Positions 8,585 through 17,496 of a DNA stretch of 38,987 nucleotides are shown in pieces. Numbering within the stretch: position 1 is the first letter of the stretch; every line of letters starts with the position of its first letter. The stretch comes from Anaerolineae bacterium. Lineage in GTDB: Bacteria > Chloroflexota > Anaerolineae > B4-G1 > SLSP01. A program made the translations under genes and the position numbers. The stretch is taken from positions 1 to 38,987 of the forward strand of contig JAFGFI010000481.1 of the NCBI GenBank assembly GCA_016931185.1, written 5' to 3'. The notes beneath the pieces were generated by a model. That model was not told where the DNA came from, searched no databases, and worked only from the letters and a program-made list of their open reading frames with translations.

Positions 8585-8620
8585 AATAAACCCGGTTTCT
8601 TCTAAGAAACCGGGTTTATT
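8585..8620. terminator. Terminator-like hairpin between rpsO and pnp
   Basis: Perfect 17-bp arms, AATAAACCCGGTTTCTT (8585-8601) and its complement (8604-8620), surround a 2-base centre (a larger loop in practice). The right arm ends TTTATT, but no long T-run follows, so termination may be partial and allow read-through into pnp. Confidence 0.65.
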
Positions 8621-8632
8621 AAGTTGGTTTCC

Positions 8633-8655
8633 TGTATCACAGAATGTGATACAAT
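8633..8655 (+). promoter_or_regulatory. Promoter-overlapping dyad upstream of pnp
   Basis: Perfect 9-base arms TGTATCACA (8633-8641) and TGTGATACA (8645-8653) flank GAA. The right arm overlaps a -10-like TACAAT (8650-8655). No good -35 box is placed correctly, which is common for regulated promoters. This looks like a repressor or activator site. Confidence 0.5.
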
Positions 8656-8837
8656 GTTAAATAGTGTGGAATAACCACACAAAAAATATATCTCCGGTTA
8701 ACCTGAATCGGGTAGGAGGTGGGAATTGGGGAGTGGGGTGCACGCTAAATACTCTCAAGCAATTGAGCCGTATTTTGCACAGCAGTTCCCAGTTTCTGAC
8801 CTTCTATCGCCAGGAACACCGGCTTAGGAGGTTTCTT
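8656..8837 (+). other. pnp mRNA leader, no gene seen
   Basis: If transcription starts near 8662, the leader begins with the hairpin GTGTGG-AATAA-CCACAC (8664-8680). The rest is unstructured by eye, and the frame upstream of 8838 has no ribosome site. PNPase autoregulates through a 5'-end stem in gammaproteobacteria; whether that applies here is unknown. Confidence 0.4.
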
Positions 8838-11009
8838 GTGTTAAAAGAGTATACGTTTTCAGCGCAATTAGGAGATCAGACGATCACCTTCGCTACCGGC
8901 AAGCTTGCTCAGCAGGCTGGCGGTGCAATTCTTGCCCAATGTGGAGATACGGTGTTGCTGGCAACAGCTACGATGTCCCGGACACCCCGTGAGGGCATTG
9001 ATTTTTTCCCTTTGACGGTGGATTTTGAGGAACGGCTCTATGCCGCCGGGCGCATCCCGGGGTCCTTCTTCCGTCGCGAGGGGCGGCCTTCCGAACAGGC
9101 AATCTTAACCAGCCGCCTGATAGATCGGCCTATCCGTCCCCTTTTTCCCCAGGATATGCGCAACGATGTGCAGATTATCGTGGTAGCCCTATCTATGGGC
9201 GAAGAAGAACATGTGGACACATTAGGGGTTATTGCGGCATCGGTAGCCTTGACTGTCTCTGATATACCATTTGATGGCCCCGTCGGTGCAGTGCGTATTG
9301 GATATATTGATAATACGTTGGTTGTGAATCCCACCATCACTCAGATGACCAACAGCGCGTTGGATCTGCGAGTTGCGGGCAGCGCCGACGCGATCATTAT
9401 GGTGGAAGCTGGGGCCAATGAAATTTCTGAATCTATGATGGTAGACGCAATGATATTGGCGCACGAGTCCATCCAGGACGTGATCCGTGTGCAAAATGAG
9501 ATGCGCGAGGCAATTGGCAAACCCAAACAACCCTATCCTTCTTTTAAACTGCCTGAGGCACTGACGGCGCGTATTCACGAGTTGTCATACACACAGTTGC
9601 GCGACTTAGTAGCGACCACGCAGCTTAAAGGAGAACGCATTGACGCGCTAAATGCTTTGGAAGATGGGGTAATAGCAACGTTTGCCGGGGAAGCTGAAGC
9701 CAATGGTTGGACGCCAGTGCAAATCGCCGAGGCTTTCCACGATGAATTAAAGACCGTAGTGCGCGGCCGTATCCTCGATGAGGGCATACGGCCCGATGGG
9801 CGTGACCAACACACTATCCGCCCCCTATCGGCTGAAGTGCATTTGGTTCCTCGTCCTCATGGGAGTGGATTATTCACGCGCGGCGAGACACAGGTTTTGA
9901 GCCTGGCGACGTTAGGGATGCCCGGCGAAGAACAGGAGCTTGATGATCTCTTTCCAGAAGCGACCAAGCACTATATTCACCATTATAACTTCCCACCGTA
10001 CTCAACTGGGGAAGTGTATCCACTCCGTGGTCCCAGGCGCCGCGAAATTGGGCATGGTGCGTTGGCAGAACGCGCGCTGGTGCCCGTGTTGCCATCAAAG
10101 GAAGCATTCCCTTATACCATCCGTGTGGTCAGTGAGGTAATGTCCTCCAATGGCAGTACTTCTATGGCCTCTACGTGTGGTAGTACCCTGGCATTGATGG
10201 ATGCCGGTGTGCCCATCAAGTCCCCCGTGGGCGGTATTGCGATGGGACTGGTCAGCGATGGCAGTCGCTACCGGGTGTTGACCGATATCCAGGGCCTTGA
10301 GGATCACTTGGGTGATATGGATTTCAAGGTCACCGGTACGCGCGAGGGCATTACGGCTTTGCAGATGGATATTAAAATCAAGGGTGTGACCCGCGCGATT
10401 CTCACCGAGGCACTGGAACAGGCAAAGATCGCGCGCGAGCAGATCATCAAAGTAATTGAAGCAACGATTCCTCAACCACGAGCAGAGCTTTCCAAATACG
10501 CGCCCAAAATGCTCACAACACAGATTGATGTAGAGAAGATCGGCGCCTTGATTGGTCCTGGCGGCAAAAACATCCGTGCTATTCAGAGTGACTATAACGT
10601 CAAAGTTGACGTCGAGGAAGATGGTACTGTCTTTGTGGCTTCAAGTGGTGGTGATGGTGCACAAAAAGCCCTGGACTATATCGAATCTATGATGCAGGAG
10701 GCCAGAGAGGGCAAAGTGTATACCGGTAAAGTTGTGCGGGTAGCAGACTTTGGTGCATTTGTGGAGATTTTGCCCGGCACCGATGGTATGGTTCACATTT
10801 CACAACTCTCCGAGAGCCGCGTTGAACAAGTTACAGATGTTGTCAATGTGGGCGATGAGATTTTGGTGATGGTCACCGGCATCAGTGATGGCAAGATTCG
10901 GTTGTCGCGCCGGGCAGTGTTGGAAGGATGGACACTGGAAGAGGCGCAAGAAAGCGATGGCGGCTCACGTAGCCGGCGTGGAGGCTCACGCCCGCCCCGT
11001 CGCCGCTAA
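8838..11009 (+). CDS. pnp: Polyribonucleotide nucleotidyltransferase (PNPase)
   Basis: The GTG at 8838 is preferred because TAGGAGG (8825-8831) precedes it and the protein then begins at the usual place (LKEYTFSAQLG). The 723 residues hold, in order: first RNase PH domain, the all-alpha linker (about 230-310), second RNase PH domain with SNGSTSMASTCGSTLALMD and HHYNFPPYSTGE, a KH domain with GPGG at 573-576, and an S1 domain (about 634-703, GKVVRVADFGAFVEI). A short Arg/Gly/Ser-rich tail follows. PNPase degrades RNA 3' to 5' with phosphate, releasing nucleoside diphosphates, often within a degradosome. It lies downstream of rpsO and upstream of a 59-codon gene. Confidence 0.97.
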   Translation: MLKEYTFSAQLGDQTITFATGKLAQQAGGAILAQCGDTVLLATATMSRTPREGIDFFPLTVDFEERLYAAGRIPGSFFRREGRPSEQAILTSRLIDRPIRPLFPQDMRNDVQIIVVALSMGEEEHVDTLGVIAASVALTVSDIPFDGPVGAVRIGYIDNTLVVNPTITQMTNSALDLRVAGSADAIIMVEAGANEISESMMVDAMILAHESIQDVIRVQNEMREAIGKPKQPYPSFKLPEALTARIHELSYTQLRDLVATTQLKGERIDALNALEDGVIATFAGEAEANGWTPVQIAEAFHDELKTVVRGRILDEGIRPDGRDQHTIRPLSAEVHLVPRPHGSGLFTRGETQVLSLATLGMPGEEQELDDLFPEATKHYIHHYNFPPYSTGEVYPLRGPRRREIGHGALAERALVPVLPSKEAFPYTIRVVSEVMSSNGSTSMASTCGSTLALMDAGVPIKSPVGGIAMGLVSDGSRYRVLTDIQGLEDHLGDMDFKVTGTREGITALQMDIKIKGVTRAILTEALEQAKIAREQIIKVIEATIPQPRAELSKYAPKMLTTQIDVEKIGALIGPGGKNIRAIQSDYNVKVDVEEDGTVFVASSGGDGAQKALDYIESMMQEAREGKVYTGKVVRVADFGAFVEILPGTDGMVHISQLSESRVEQVTDVVNVGDEILVMVTGISDGKIRLSRRAVLEGWTLEEAQESDGGSRSRRGGSRPPRRR

Positions 11010-11102
11010 ATGATAGTGTTTCGATGGATAGAACGGTCGTCAATCGCAAAAGGTCATTCTCCGTTCCATCCATTCAATCCGTTGAGCTATTAGGAGGATA
11101 AA

Positions 11103-11282
11103 ATGAGCAAAGACCCTAAAGTCCAAACCTTGGGAGAGACTGAAAATTTTGTAATTTGGATGTCCAATGATCCGGAAAGTGGTGAGGTTCTCTACCATAT
11201 TGAATTGGCGACAGTTACACTCCACTTCTTTGAAGATGAGTGGGATGAGTTCACCAATTTGATATTACAAGCTATTCGATAA
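11103..11282 (+). CDS. Small acidic protein of unknown function, 59 residues
   Basis: A near-perfect ribosome site AGGAGG (11092-11097) sits five bases before ATG 11103. The open frame runs 59 codons and stops just before a strong terminator. The protein reads like a real folded domain: a beta-rich first part (FVIWMSNDPESGEVLYHIEL), then VTLHFFEDEWDEFTNLIL, an amphipathic, acidic C-terminal helix. It has about 13 Asp/Glu residues and no membrane segment. It follows pnp by 93 bases and probably shares its transcript. I do not recognise a named family and propose no function. Very similar short proteins may exist in related genomes; that needs a search. Confidence 0.8.
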   Translation: MSKDPKVQTLGETENFVIWMSNDPESGEVLYHIELATVTLHFFEDEWDEFTNLILQAIR

Positions 11283-11312
11283 AACAGAACGTGTTAACAC
11301 ACAACAAGTTTT

Positions 11313-11341
11313 ACGGCACAGGCATAACCTGTGCCGTTTTT
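11313..11341 (+). terminator. Rho-independent terminator of the rpsO-pnp unit
   Basis: Arms ACGGCACAGG (11313-11322) and CCTGTGCCGT (11328-11337) with loop CATAA are followed by a run of T. This is a textbook intrinsic terminator about 30 bases after the small gene. Confidence 0.9.
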
Positions 11342-11422
11342 GTAGTAACTGCCCAGCGGTCTCTGGACGGCTAAAGCCATTAGCTCTTTACCCCGTTAGA
11401 TATAGCAACCTGGGCCAATTTG

Positions 11423-11431
11423 TGCTATAAT
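11423..11431 (+). promoter_or_regulatory. clpC: Extended -10 promoter upstream of clpC
   Basis: TGCTATAAT (11423-11431) is a perfect extended -10 box. No clear -35 box lies 17 bases upstream. Transcription from about 11438 would give a leader of roughly 120 bases. No CtsR-like tandem heptad operator was recognised. Confidence 0.6.
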
Positions 11432-11560
11432 TTGTATAAGGACAGTTTGTACTTTAAAGGTCGATATGGAACCAGGGTATTTGCAGTTTCGTATATGTAG
11501 ATAGCCGGGATCATTACAAAACATCATAGATTGTGGGAACACGTTAAGGATAGGTTAAAT

Positions 11561-14050
11561 ATGGCTGACGTACTTGAGCGATTTACACCAGCAGCGCAGG
11601 AAGTTTTAAGTTTTGCAAAGATAGAAGCGTCGCGCATGCGACATGCAACTATTGGGCCTGAGCATATTCTGCTAGGGTTGCTTTTAGAGGGAGAAGGTGT
11701 GGCCGGGCGTGTACTGCGCGATATGGGTCTGCGCGCAGCACAGGCGCAACAAACAATAACGCGTCTTTCCAGCGCGCTCCCTTTGCGCGCCCCTGAACCC
11801 GAGTTGCGCCACAGCACTAAGACGTTGTTACAAGTCGCGGTCGAAGAAGCCCAACGCCGTAACAGTACGGTTGTGGATACTCAACACGTACTCTTGGCCC
11901 TTTTACGCCAACAAGAAGCGGTTATTATCGCTGTGCTTGCGCAAGGTGGACTTTCTATTGATACCGTGCGCCGGCGTATCGAACGGTTTACACCCAGTCA
12001 TACCAATCGGAAACCTGTGCCCAGTCCATCCACAACGAATGCTTCCGGGCGGCGCGAGCGACAATCCCACCGCCGGCAAGAGTCGCTATTGGATCAATTA
12101 GCTATCGATCTGACACAGATGGCGCAAGATGGCAAACTGGACCCGGTCATCGGACGCCAGCGGGAAATTGAACGGGTCATTCAAATTTTAGCCCGCCGCA
12201 CAAAGAATAATCCTGCCCTGATCGGTGAACCAGGAGTAGGTAAAACGGCTATTGTCGAAGGATTGGCGCAACGCATTATCTCCGGGGGGGTGCCTGGCCC
12301 AATTCTAGGGAAAAAATTGATACAGTTGGATATTGGTTCACTGGTTGCCGGCACAATGTATCGTGGGCAATTTGAAGAACGTTTGAAAAAAGTCCTCAAA
12401 GAGCTTAAGGATACGGATACCATTATTTTTATTGACGAAGTCCACATGCTTGTCGGGGCCGGCGCGGCAGGTTCCTCTATTGACGCGGCTAATATCCTCA
12501 AGCCCGCGTTGGCACGGGGTGAGTTGCAATGTATTGGCGCGACTACGTTAGACGAATATCGCAAGCATATCGAGTCTGATGCTGCTCTGGAACGCCGTTT
12601 CCAACCGGTGCGGGTAGATGAGCCGACAATTGAGGAAACTGTTAGTATCCTCCGCGGCGTGAAATATGCGTATGAGAAACATCACAATTTGCACATCAGT
12701 GATGAGTCCCTGGAGGCCGCCGCGCGGCTATCCGCGCGCTACGTTATTGAGCGGCATCTGCCTGACAAGGCAATAGATGTAATAGACGAAGGTGCATCGC
12801 GGGTGCGAATGTACAAATCGCGTATTTCACGAGAATTACAGGCTGTTTTTGAACAGATTCAGGATATCCGGCTGAGACGCGCGCAGTTAATGGCAGCCAA
12901 CCAACGTACAGACCTGCTCGAACTTTCGACGATGGAACACTCACTGGAACTGCAAATGGAGGAATTACGCCGGCGACAGGAAATAGAGGATGAAGGGTTA
13001 ATCGTCACACCGGCGGACGTCGCCGATATTATCGCCATGTGGACCGGCATCCCCGTTTCCCAAATTGCCGAGGAAGAAACCCAAAGACTATTAGATATGG
13101 AAAGTGAATTGCGCAATCGCATTGTGGGTCAGGATGAGGCTATCGAAGCTATAGCTAAAGCTGTGCGGCGCGCGCGCGCAGGATTGAAGGACCCTCATCG
13201 TCCCATAGGTTCTTTTATTTTTCTCGGTCCAACCGGTGTAGGAAAGACTGAGTTGGCGAAGGCGTTGGCCGAATTTCTGTTTGGCAGCGAAGACGCCCTT
13301 ATTCAATTGGACATGTCAGAATTTATGGAACGGCACACGGTTGCCCGGCTGGTCGGCGCGCCTCCCGGCTATGTGGGATACGATGACGCGGGGCAGTTAA
13401 CCGAGGCTATCCGTCGCCGTCCTTACTCGATTGTAGTCTTTGACGAAATCGAAAAAGCTCATCCCGATGCTGTGAATATGTTGCTACAAGTTATGGAAGA
13501 GGGAATTCTTGCCGATGCTCGTGGGCGCAAAGTAGACTTCCGCAATACCATTATTATTATGACCTCCAACGTGGGCGCGGATGAGATCCGGCGGGATGGC
13601 CGGATTGGCTTTTCTCTAGGCATCTCCGGAGAGAACGAAGCCTATATGTACAAGGAAATGAAGCAAACCCTTAACCAACGGCTACGCAAGCTCTTCCGTC
13701 CCGAATTCCTCAACCGTGTGGATGCAGTGACTATTTTCCGCGCGCTTAACCACGACGACATTCGTGAAATTGTCAATCTGGAAATTGAAAAGGTGCGCGA
13801 GCGAGTGCTGGAAAATGGACTGGATATGGAATTGACCGACCTGGCCCAAGATTGGTTGGCCGAAAACGGCTACAGTGACGAATATGGCGCGCGCCCCTTG
13901 CGACGTCTGATTGAACAAGAAGTGGAAACCCCGCTTTCCGATGCCCTGCTCAGCGGCACGTTTCGGCCAGGGGATACGGTAATTGTGGATGCCGACGAAT
14001 CCGGTATTTTGTTGCGCGCCCCCGAACCAGAACTATTACTTGAGATATAA
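11561..14050 (+). CDS. clpC: ATP-dependent Clp protease ATPase subunit ClpC
   Basis: The ATG at 11561 gives 829 residues and the usual start MADVLERFTPAAQEVLSFA; a GTG ten codons upstream is less likely. Domains in order: double Clp-N repeat (1-150); a short linker; AAA domain 1 with Walker A GEPGVGKT (222-229) and Walker B IIFIDE; a middle segment with a coiled-coil UVR-like stretch; AAA domain 2 with Walker A GPTGVGKT (556-563) and VVFDE. An IGF tripeptide at 682-684 lies in the ClpP-docking loop, so it should unfold substrates for ClpP. ClpB lacks this loop and has a longer middle coil. Nearest neighbours are unrelated; it converges with the xer gene. Confidence 0.94.
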   Translation: MADVLERFTPAAQEVLSFAKIEASRMRHATIGPEHILLGLLLEGEGVAGRVLRDMGLRAAQAQQTITRLSSALPLRAPEPELRHSTKTLLQVAVEEAQRRNSTVVDTQHVLLALLRQQEAVIIAVLAQGGLSIDTVRRRIERFTPSHTNRKPVPSPSTTNASGRRERQSHRRQESLLDQLAIDLTQMAQDGKLDPVIGRQREIERVIQILARRTKNNPALIGEPGVGKTAIVEGLAQRIISGGVPGPILGKKLIQLDIGSLVAGTMYRGQFEERLKKVLKELKDTDTIIFIDEVHMLVGAGAAGSSIDAANILKPALARGELQCIGATTLDEYRKHIESDAALERRFQPVRVDEPTIEETVSILRGVKYAYEKHHNLHISDESLEAAARLSARYVIERHLPDKAIDVIDEGASRVRMYKSRISRELQAVFEQIQDIRLRRAQLMAANQRTDLLELSTMEHSLELQMEELRRRQEIEDEGLIVTPADVADIIAMWTGIPVSQIAEEETQRLLDMESELRNRIVGQDEAIEAIAKAVRRARAGLKDPHRPIGSFIFLGPTGVGKTELAKALAEFLFGSEDALIQLDMSEFMERHTVARLVGAPPGYVGYDDAGQLTEAIRRRPYSIVVFDEIEKAHPDAVNMLLQVMEEGILADARGRKVDFRNTIIIMTSNVGADEIRRDGRIGFSLGISGENEAYMYKEMKQTLNQRLRKLFRPEFLNRVDAVTIFRALNHDDIREIVNLEIEKVRERVLENGLDMELTDLAQDWLAENGYSDEYGARPLRRLIEQEVETPLSDALLSGTFRPGDTVIVDADESGILLRAPEPELLLEI

Positions 14051-14062
14051 TTGGGTAGGAAA

Positions 14063-14977
14063 TTACTGGTCAAGTCTTTCTTCTCCCGAACGGGGATGCG
14101 CGCGCAGGTAGATTTCCCGCGCGCGCTTTTGTGTGACGTTGGCGTAGATTTGGGTAGTTGCCAAATTCTCGTGTCCCAGTAGCTCTTGCACTACTCGCAA
14201 ATCTGCCCCCCCGTCCAGTAAATGCGTGGCGAAGGTGTGCCGTAGCAGATGGGGCGTCACCGTCTGTTCAATGCCGGCCATTACCCCAGCCTGGCGTACC
14301 ACCTCACTGACTGAGCGCACCGAGAGCCGGTTGCCAAACCGGTTGAGAAAACAAGCATCTGTAGGGCGTTTACCTATCAACTCAGGCCGCGCCAGTTTGA
14401 AATAACTGCGCAGAGCAGCGACTGCAGGCTCTCCCAGGAGGGCGATCCGTTCTTTATCCCCTTTCCCCACAACGCGTATCTCACCCGCTGCCAATGAAAT
14501 ATCCTGCAGATTAAGGCCTACCAGTTCGCTCACCCGTGCGCCGGAAGCATAAAGTGTCTCCAGGATTGCCTTATCGCGGATGCCCTGAGGACTGGAAAGA
14601 TCGGGCACGGCTAAAAGCAACCCCATCTCCTCCGGGGTAAGATACCGGGGCAGCCGCTTGGGGACACGGGGAGCGTGAATACGTCGGAATAGATTCTGTT
14701 TCCACGCATTATGGCGCATCAGATAATCTCCAAACGCCCGCAGTTCAAAGACCCGCCGCGCGATACTGGCCCGCGCATAACCGATCTCCATTAATTCTGC
14801 CAGGTAAGCACGCACCAACTCGCGAGTCAGCGCGCTCTGCGTGGTAACCTCCTGTTCAACACAGTAGTCCAGGAACTGCCGGATATCCGTCCCGTAGTTC
14901 TTAACGGTGTAAGATGAAGCATTTTCCCGCTCCAGGAATGTTAAATATTGATCCAGCCAGGTGTGTAAAGTTGTCAT
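14063..14977 (-). CDS. Tyrosine recombinase XerD/XerC type (chromosome dimer resolution)
   Basis: The 304-residue protein has a SAM-like core-binding N-terminus (1-90) and a catalytic domain. All catalytic residues are visible: Arg148 (SGARVSEL), Lys172 (GKGDKER), His243 and Arg246 (HLLRHTFATHLLDGGADL), His269 (LLGHENL) and Tyr278 (TQIYANVT). They fall almost exactly where they do in E. coli XerD. Xer recombinases resolve dimeric chromosomes at dif near the terminus. It ends 12 bases from the convergent clpC stop. No strong ribosome site precedes ATG 14977. A phage-type integrase is possible but unlikely, since no attachment site or phage gene is near. Confidence 0.9.
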   Translation of the reverse strand: MTTLHTWLDQYLTFLERENASSYTVKNYGTDIRQFLDYCVEQEVTTQSALTRELVRAYLAELMEIGYARASIARRVFELRAFGDYLMRHNAWKQNLFRRIHAPRVPKRLPRYLTPEEMGLLLAVPDLSSPQGIRDKAILETLYASGARVSELVGLNLQDISLAAGEIRVVGKGDKERIALLGEPAVAALRSYFKLARPELIGKRPTDACFLNRFGNRLSVRSVSEVVRQAGVMAGIEQTVTPHLLRHTFATHLLDGGADLRVVQELLGHENLATTQIYANVTQKRAREIYLRAHPRSGEERLDQ

Positions 14978-15161
14978 CTATACTTATCATACCACACCTT
15001 ATAGTAATATTTTGGGCGTTGTCCTTCCCTCAAACTTGCGTATACTAAAGTTTGCTTTACCAGGAAGGGATCAGCTTCTATACATATACTGGTTCATAAT
15101 GGGGAGACCGCGCGCAAATAATGTACTATTTGGCCGGTTATAGAAACAGTGTAGATACGAG

Positions 15162-15186
15162 GCAAAGTTCAGAAACTTTGCTTTTT
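15162..15186 (+). terminator. Hairpin with T-run upstream of the sensor kinase
   Basis: Arms GCAAAGTT (15162-15169) and AACTTTGC (15174-15181) with loop CAGA are followed by TTTTT and further T-rich sequence. It has the form of an intrinsic terminator on the plus strand, but no plus-strand gene lies before it after clpC. It might end a short leader transcript or attenuate the kinase gene. The rest of 14978-15267 shows no gene. Confidence 0.5.
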
Positions 15187-15267
15187 ACTTTTACACTTTT
15201 ACGTTTGATAGGGCATAAAGTGTAAAGGTCACTTGAATCATCCCAGATACGACTGAAAGAATTACTT

Positions 15268-17259
15268 ATGAAGAATAGATATCGAGTACAGTTATGGCTG
15301 CAAGTGCAAAGCCTCGCGCAACGTCTCAAGCTGAGAAAAAAGGTGTCAATGGCGAAGGCGCGGGAGGATATAAACAAGCCTTTGTATAACAGCGATGCCC
15401 CATTAACGGCAGTGATGGATGCACTGGAGGTGGGGATATATGTCGCCGATATGGAGACTTACACGCTACTGTTTGTTAATCGTCACGTGCGCCAGGAACT
15501 GGGGGCACGCGAAGGTCAAATCTGTTGGCAGATTTTGCAAACCGGACAAACCGGACCATGTCCATTCTGTACCAATGTCCATTTAATGGCCAATGGACAA
15601 CCTACGGGGATTTACATCTGGGAATTTCAAAATACGATAACGGGACGTTGGCATCAACTTCAGGATCAGGCTATCCGTTGGATGGATAGGCGATGGGTAC
15701 GGATGGAGATCGCCACTGATATCACCGATTTGAAACACACAGAATCCGAACTGCGACGGGTAAAAGAGGAGGCCGAGCTTGCCAATCGGGCGAAAAGTGT
15801 GTTCCTGGCGAATATGAGCCATGAATTACGCACGCCCCTCAATGGCATCCTGGGTTATGCGCAAATTCTCAAGCGGAACACAATGTTGACCGAGGCCCAT
15901 CTACATGGTTTGAATGTAATTGAAGAAAGTGGATACCATTTATTAAGCCTCATCAATGATGTGCTGGACCTGGCAAAGGTGGAAGCCGGCCGGATTGAAC
16001 TTGACGAGGTGGATTTCAGTTTGCCTCACCTGATCGAAAATGTGACAGACATTATTCGCGTGCGTGCAGAACGGAAAGGCGTGCTATTTACGGTGACACA
16101 GGAGCATCTCCCAGAAGGTGTGCATGGCGATGAGCGACGATTGCGGCAGATCTTGATCAATCTCCTGGATAATGCGGTAAAATACACAGACGTGGGCTGT
16201 GTAGAACTGAGTGTATCGCGTGTAAGTATGCCCTTATCTCCTTGCACCTCTACTCTCCAGTCTTCCCCATTCCCGGTTATGTTGCGTTTTTCCATAGAGG
16301 ATACCGGGCCGGGATTAACTCCCGACGATCTGGAACATATCTTCAAACCCTTCCAACAAGCAAGCAGGCATCAAAGACAATTTAAAGGCACAGGTTTAGG
16401 ATTGGCGCTTACTCGTAATCTGGTAGAGCTGATGGGAGGACAATTGCAGGTGTGCAGTGCGCCGGGCGCAGGTAGTACATTTTGGTTTGAAATATGCATG
16501 TCAGAAGTTAAAAACCGGAACGCGACGCCCGTACCTATCGCGCGTTCCATTGTGGGAATTCAACATGAAGGACCGCCCCTCACCATTTTAATCGTGGACG
16601 ACAATGTTACTCATCGCGCGGTGATCGTCAACCTATTAACCCCATTGGGATTTCATATACTGGAAGCTTCTGATGGCCGGATGGGGCTGGTGCAAGCACA
16701 TACCCAGAAACCCGATTTGATCATTGTGGATTTGATAATGCCAGAATTGGACGGATTAACGCTGATACACATGATACGGCAAGACGCAACCTTGCAAACG
16801 GTCCCCATCATTGCGATGTCGGCCAGTGTGTACAAGGGAAATGACGTGATCTCGTCCTCTATCGATAGTAACCTTGAGATGGGTGCGTCCGTTTTTTTGC
16901 CCAAACCTCTTGACGTCGAATTATTTCTGGTTCACGTACAGCAACTTCTAAAGCTCACATGGATTTATGCACCGGAACATAGCAGCGATCAGTCTGTTGT
17001 AATGCTTTCGGAAGATGTAGGTACCCATGCTGAGAAAATTCCTTCACAGGATATTTTACTGAAGATCCAGAATCTTCTCATGACGGGGGACATTGAAGAA
17101 CTGCGTGCATACCTAGAATCCCTCGTTCAAACAGATGCCGCGCTTGAACCTTTTGTGGCGCAGTTGCGCACACTGAGCCTGCAATTTAACCTTAAGGCAA
17201 TGGAATCGCTGTTGGCACACTATGTACACCAAGAAAGTGAAAAAGAAGCAAATATGTGA
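15268..17259 (+). CDS. PAS-containing hybrid sensor histidine kinase
   Basis: The 663-residue soluble protein has no membrane segment. Order: basic N-terminus; a PAS domain (about 45-160) with Cys86, Cys98 and Cys101 in a CxxxxxxxxxxxCxxC arrangement; a short coiled coil; a HisKA domain with the phospho-accepting His185 (SHELRTPLNG); an HATPase domain with NLLDNAVKY, DTGPG and GTGLGLAL; and a C-terminal receiver with the acceptor Asp488 (VDLIMPE) and LPKP. It ends in an Hpt-poor tail of about 90 residues. An alternative start at 15349 has AAAGGTG upstream, and it would drop a basic leader. The response regulator that follows 237 bases downstream is a plausible partner. Confidence 0.92.
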   Translation: MKNRYRVQLWLQVQSLAQRLKLRKKVSMAKAREDINKPLYNSDAPLTAVMDALEVGIYVADMETYTLLFVNRHVRQELGAREGQICWQILQTGQTGPCPFCTNVHLMANGQPTGIYIWEFQNTITGRWHQLQDQAIRWMDRRWVRMEIATDITDLKHTESELRRVKEEAELANRAKSVFLANMSHELRTPLNGILGYAQILKRNTMLTEAHLHGLNVIEESGYHLLSLINDVLDLAKVEAGRIELDEVDFSLPHLIENVTDIIRVRAERKGVLFTVTQEHLPEGVHGDERRLRQILINLLDNAVKYTDVGCVELSVSRVSMPLSPCTSTLQSSPFPVMLRFSIEDTGPGLTPDDLEHIFKPFQQASRHQRQFKGTGLGLALTRNLVELMGGQLQVCSAPGAGSTFWFEICMSEVKNRNATPVPIARSIVGIQHEGPPLTILIVDDNVTHRAVIVNLLTPLGFHILEASDGRMGLVQAHTQKPDLIIVDLIMPELDGLTLIHMIRQDATLQTVPIIAMSASVYKGNDVISSSIDSNLEMGASVFLPKPLDVELFLVHVQQLLKLTWIYAPEHSSDQSVVMLSEDVGTHAEKIPSQDILLKIQNLLMTGDIEELRAYLESLVQTDAALEPFVAQLRTLSLQFNLKAMESLLAHYVHQESEKEANM

Positions 17260-17496
17260 TCATAAGCTCATGGACGAAAATAAGTCCGCAGTAATAGTTT
17301 TAACTATCCCTGTACTACAGAAGCAATTATTAAAAATTGATATGCTGTGCTATTTCCAGGGGAATTGCTCGTTAACCGTCGGTTCACCGTCGCTTGGATG
17401 AAAATTTAAGACAAAACCAAGTTTTCTAGGGTTTTCACAATTTGTCAATTTTAAATTTGCCGATTTGCGATTCTTAGAGGGGGAGGGAGGCATCTA

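Noticed and set aside
14063..14977. Recombinase as a phage or integron integrase marking a mobile island
   Set aside because: Catalytic positions match housekeeping XerD and no attachment repeats, phage genes or cassette sites were seen nearby.
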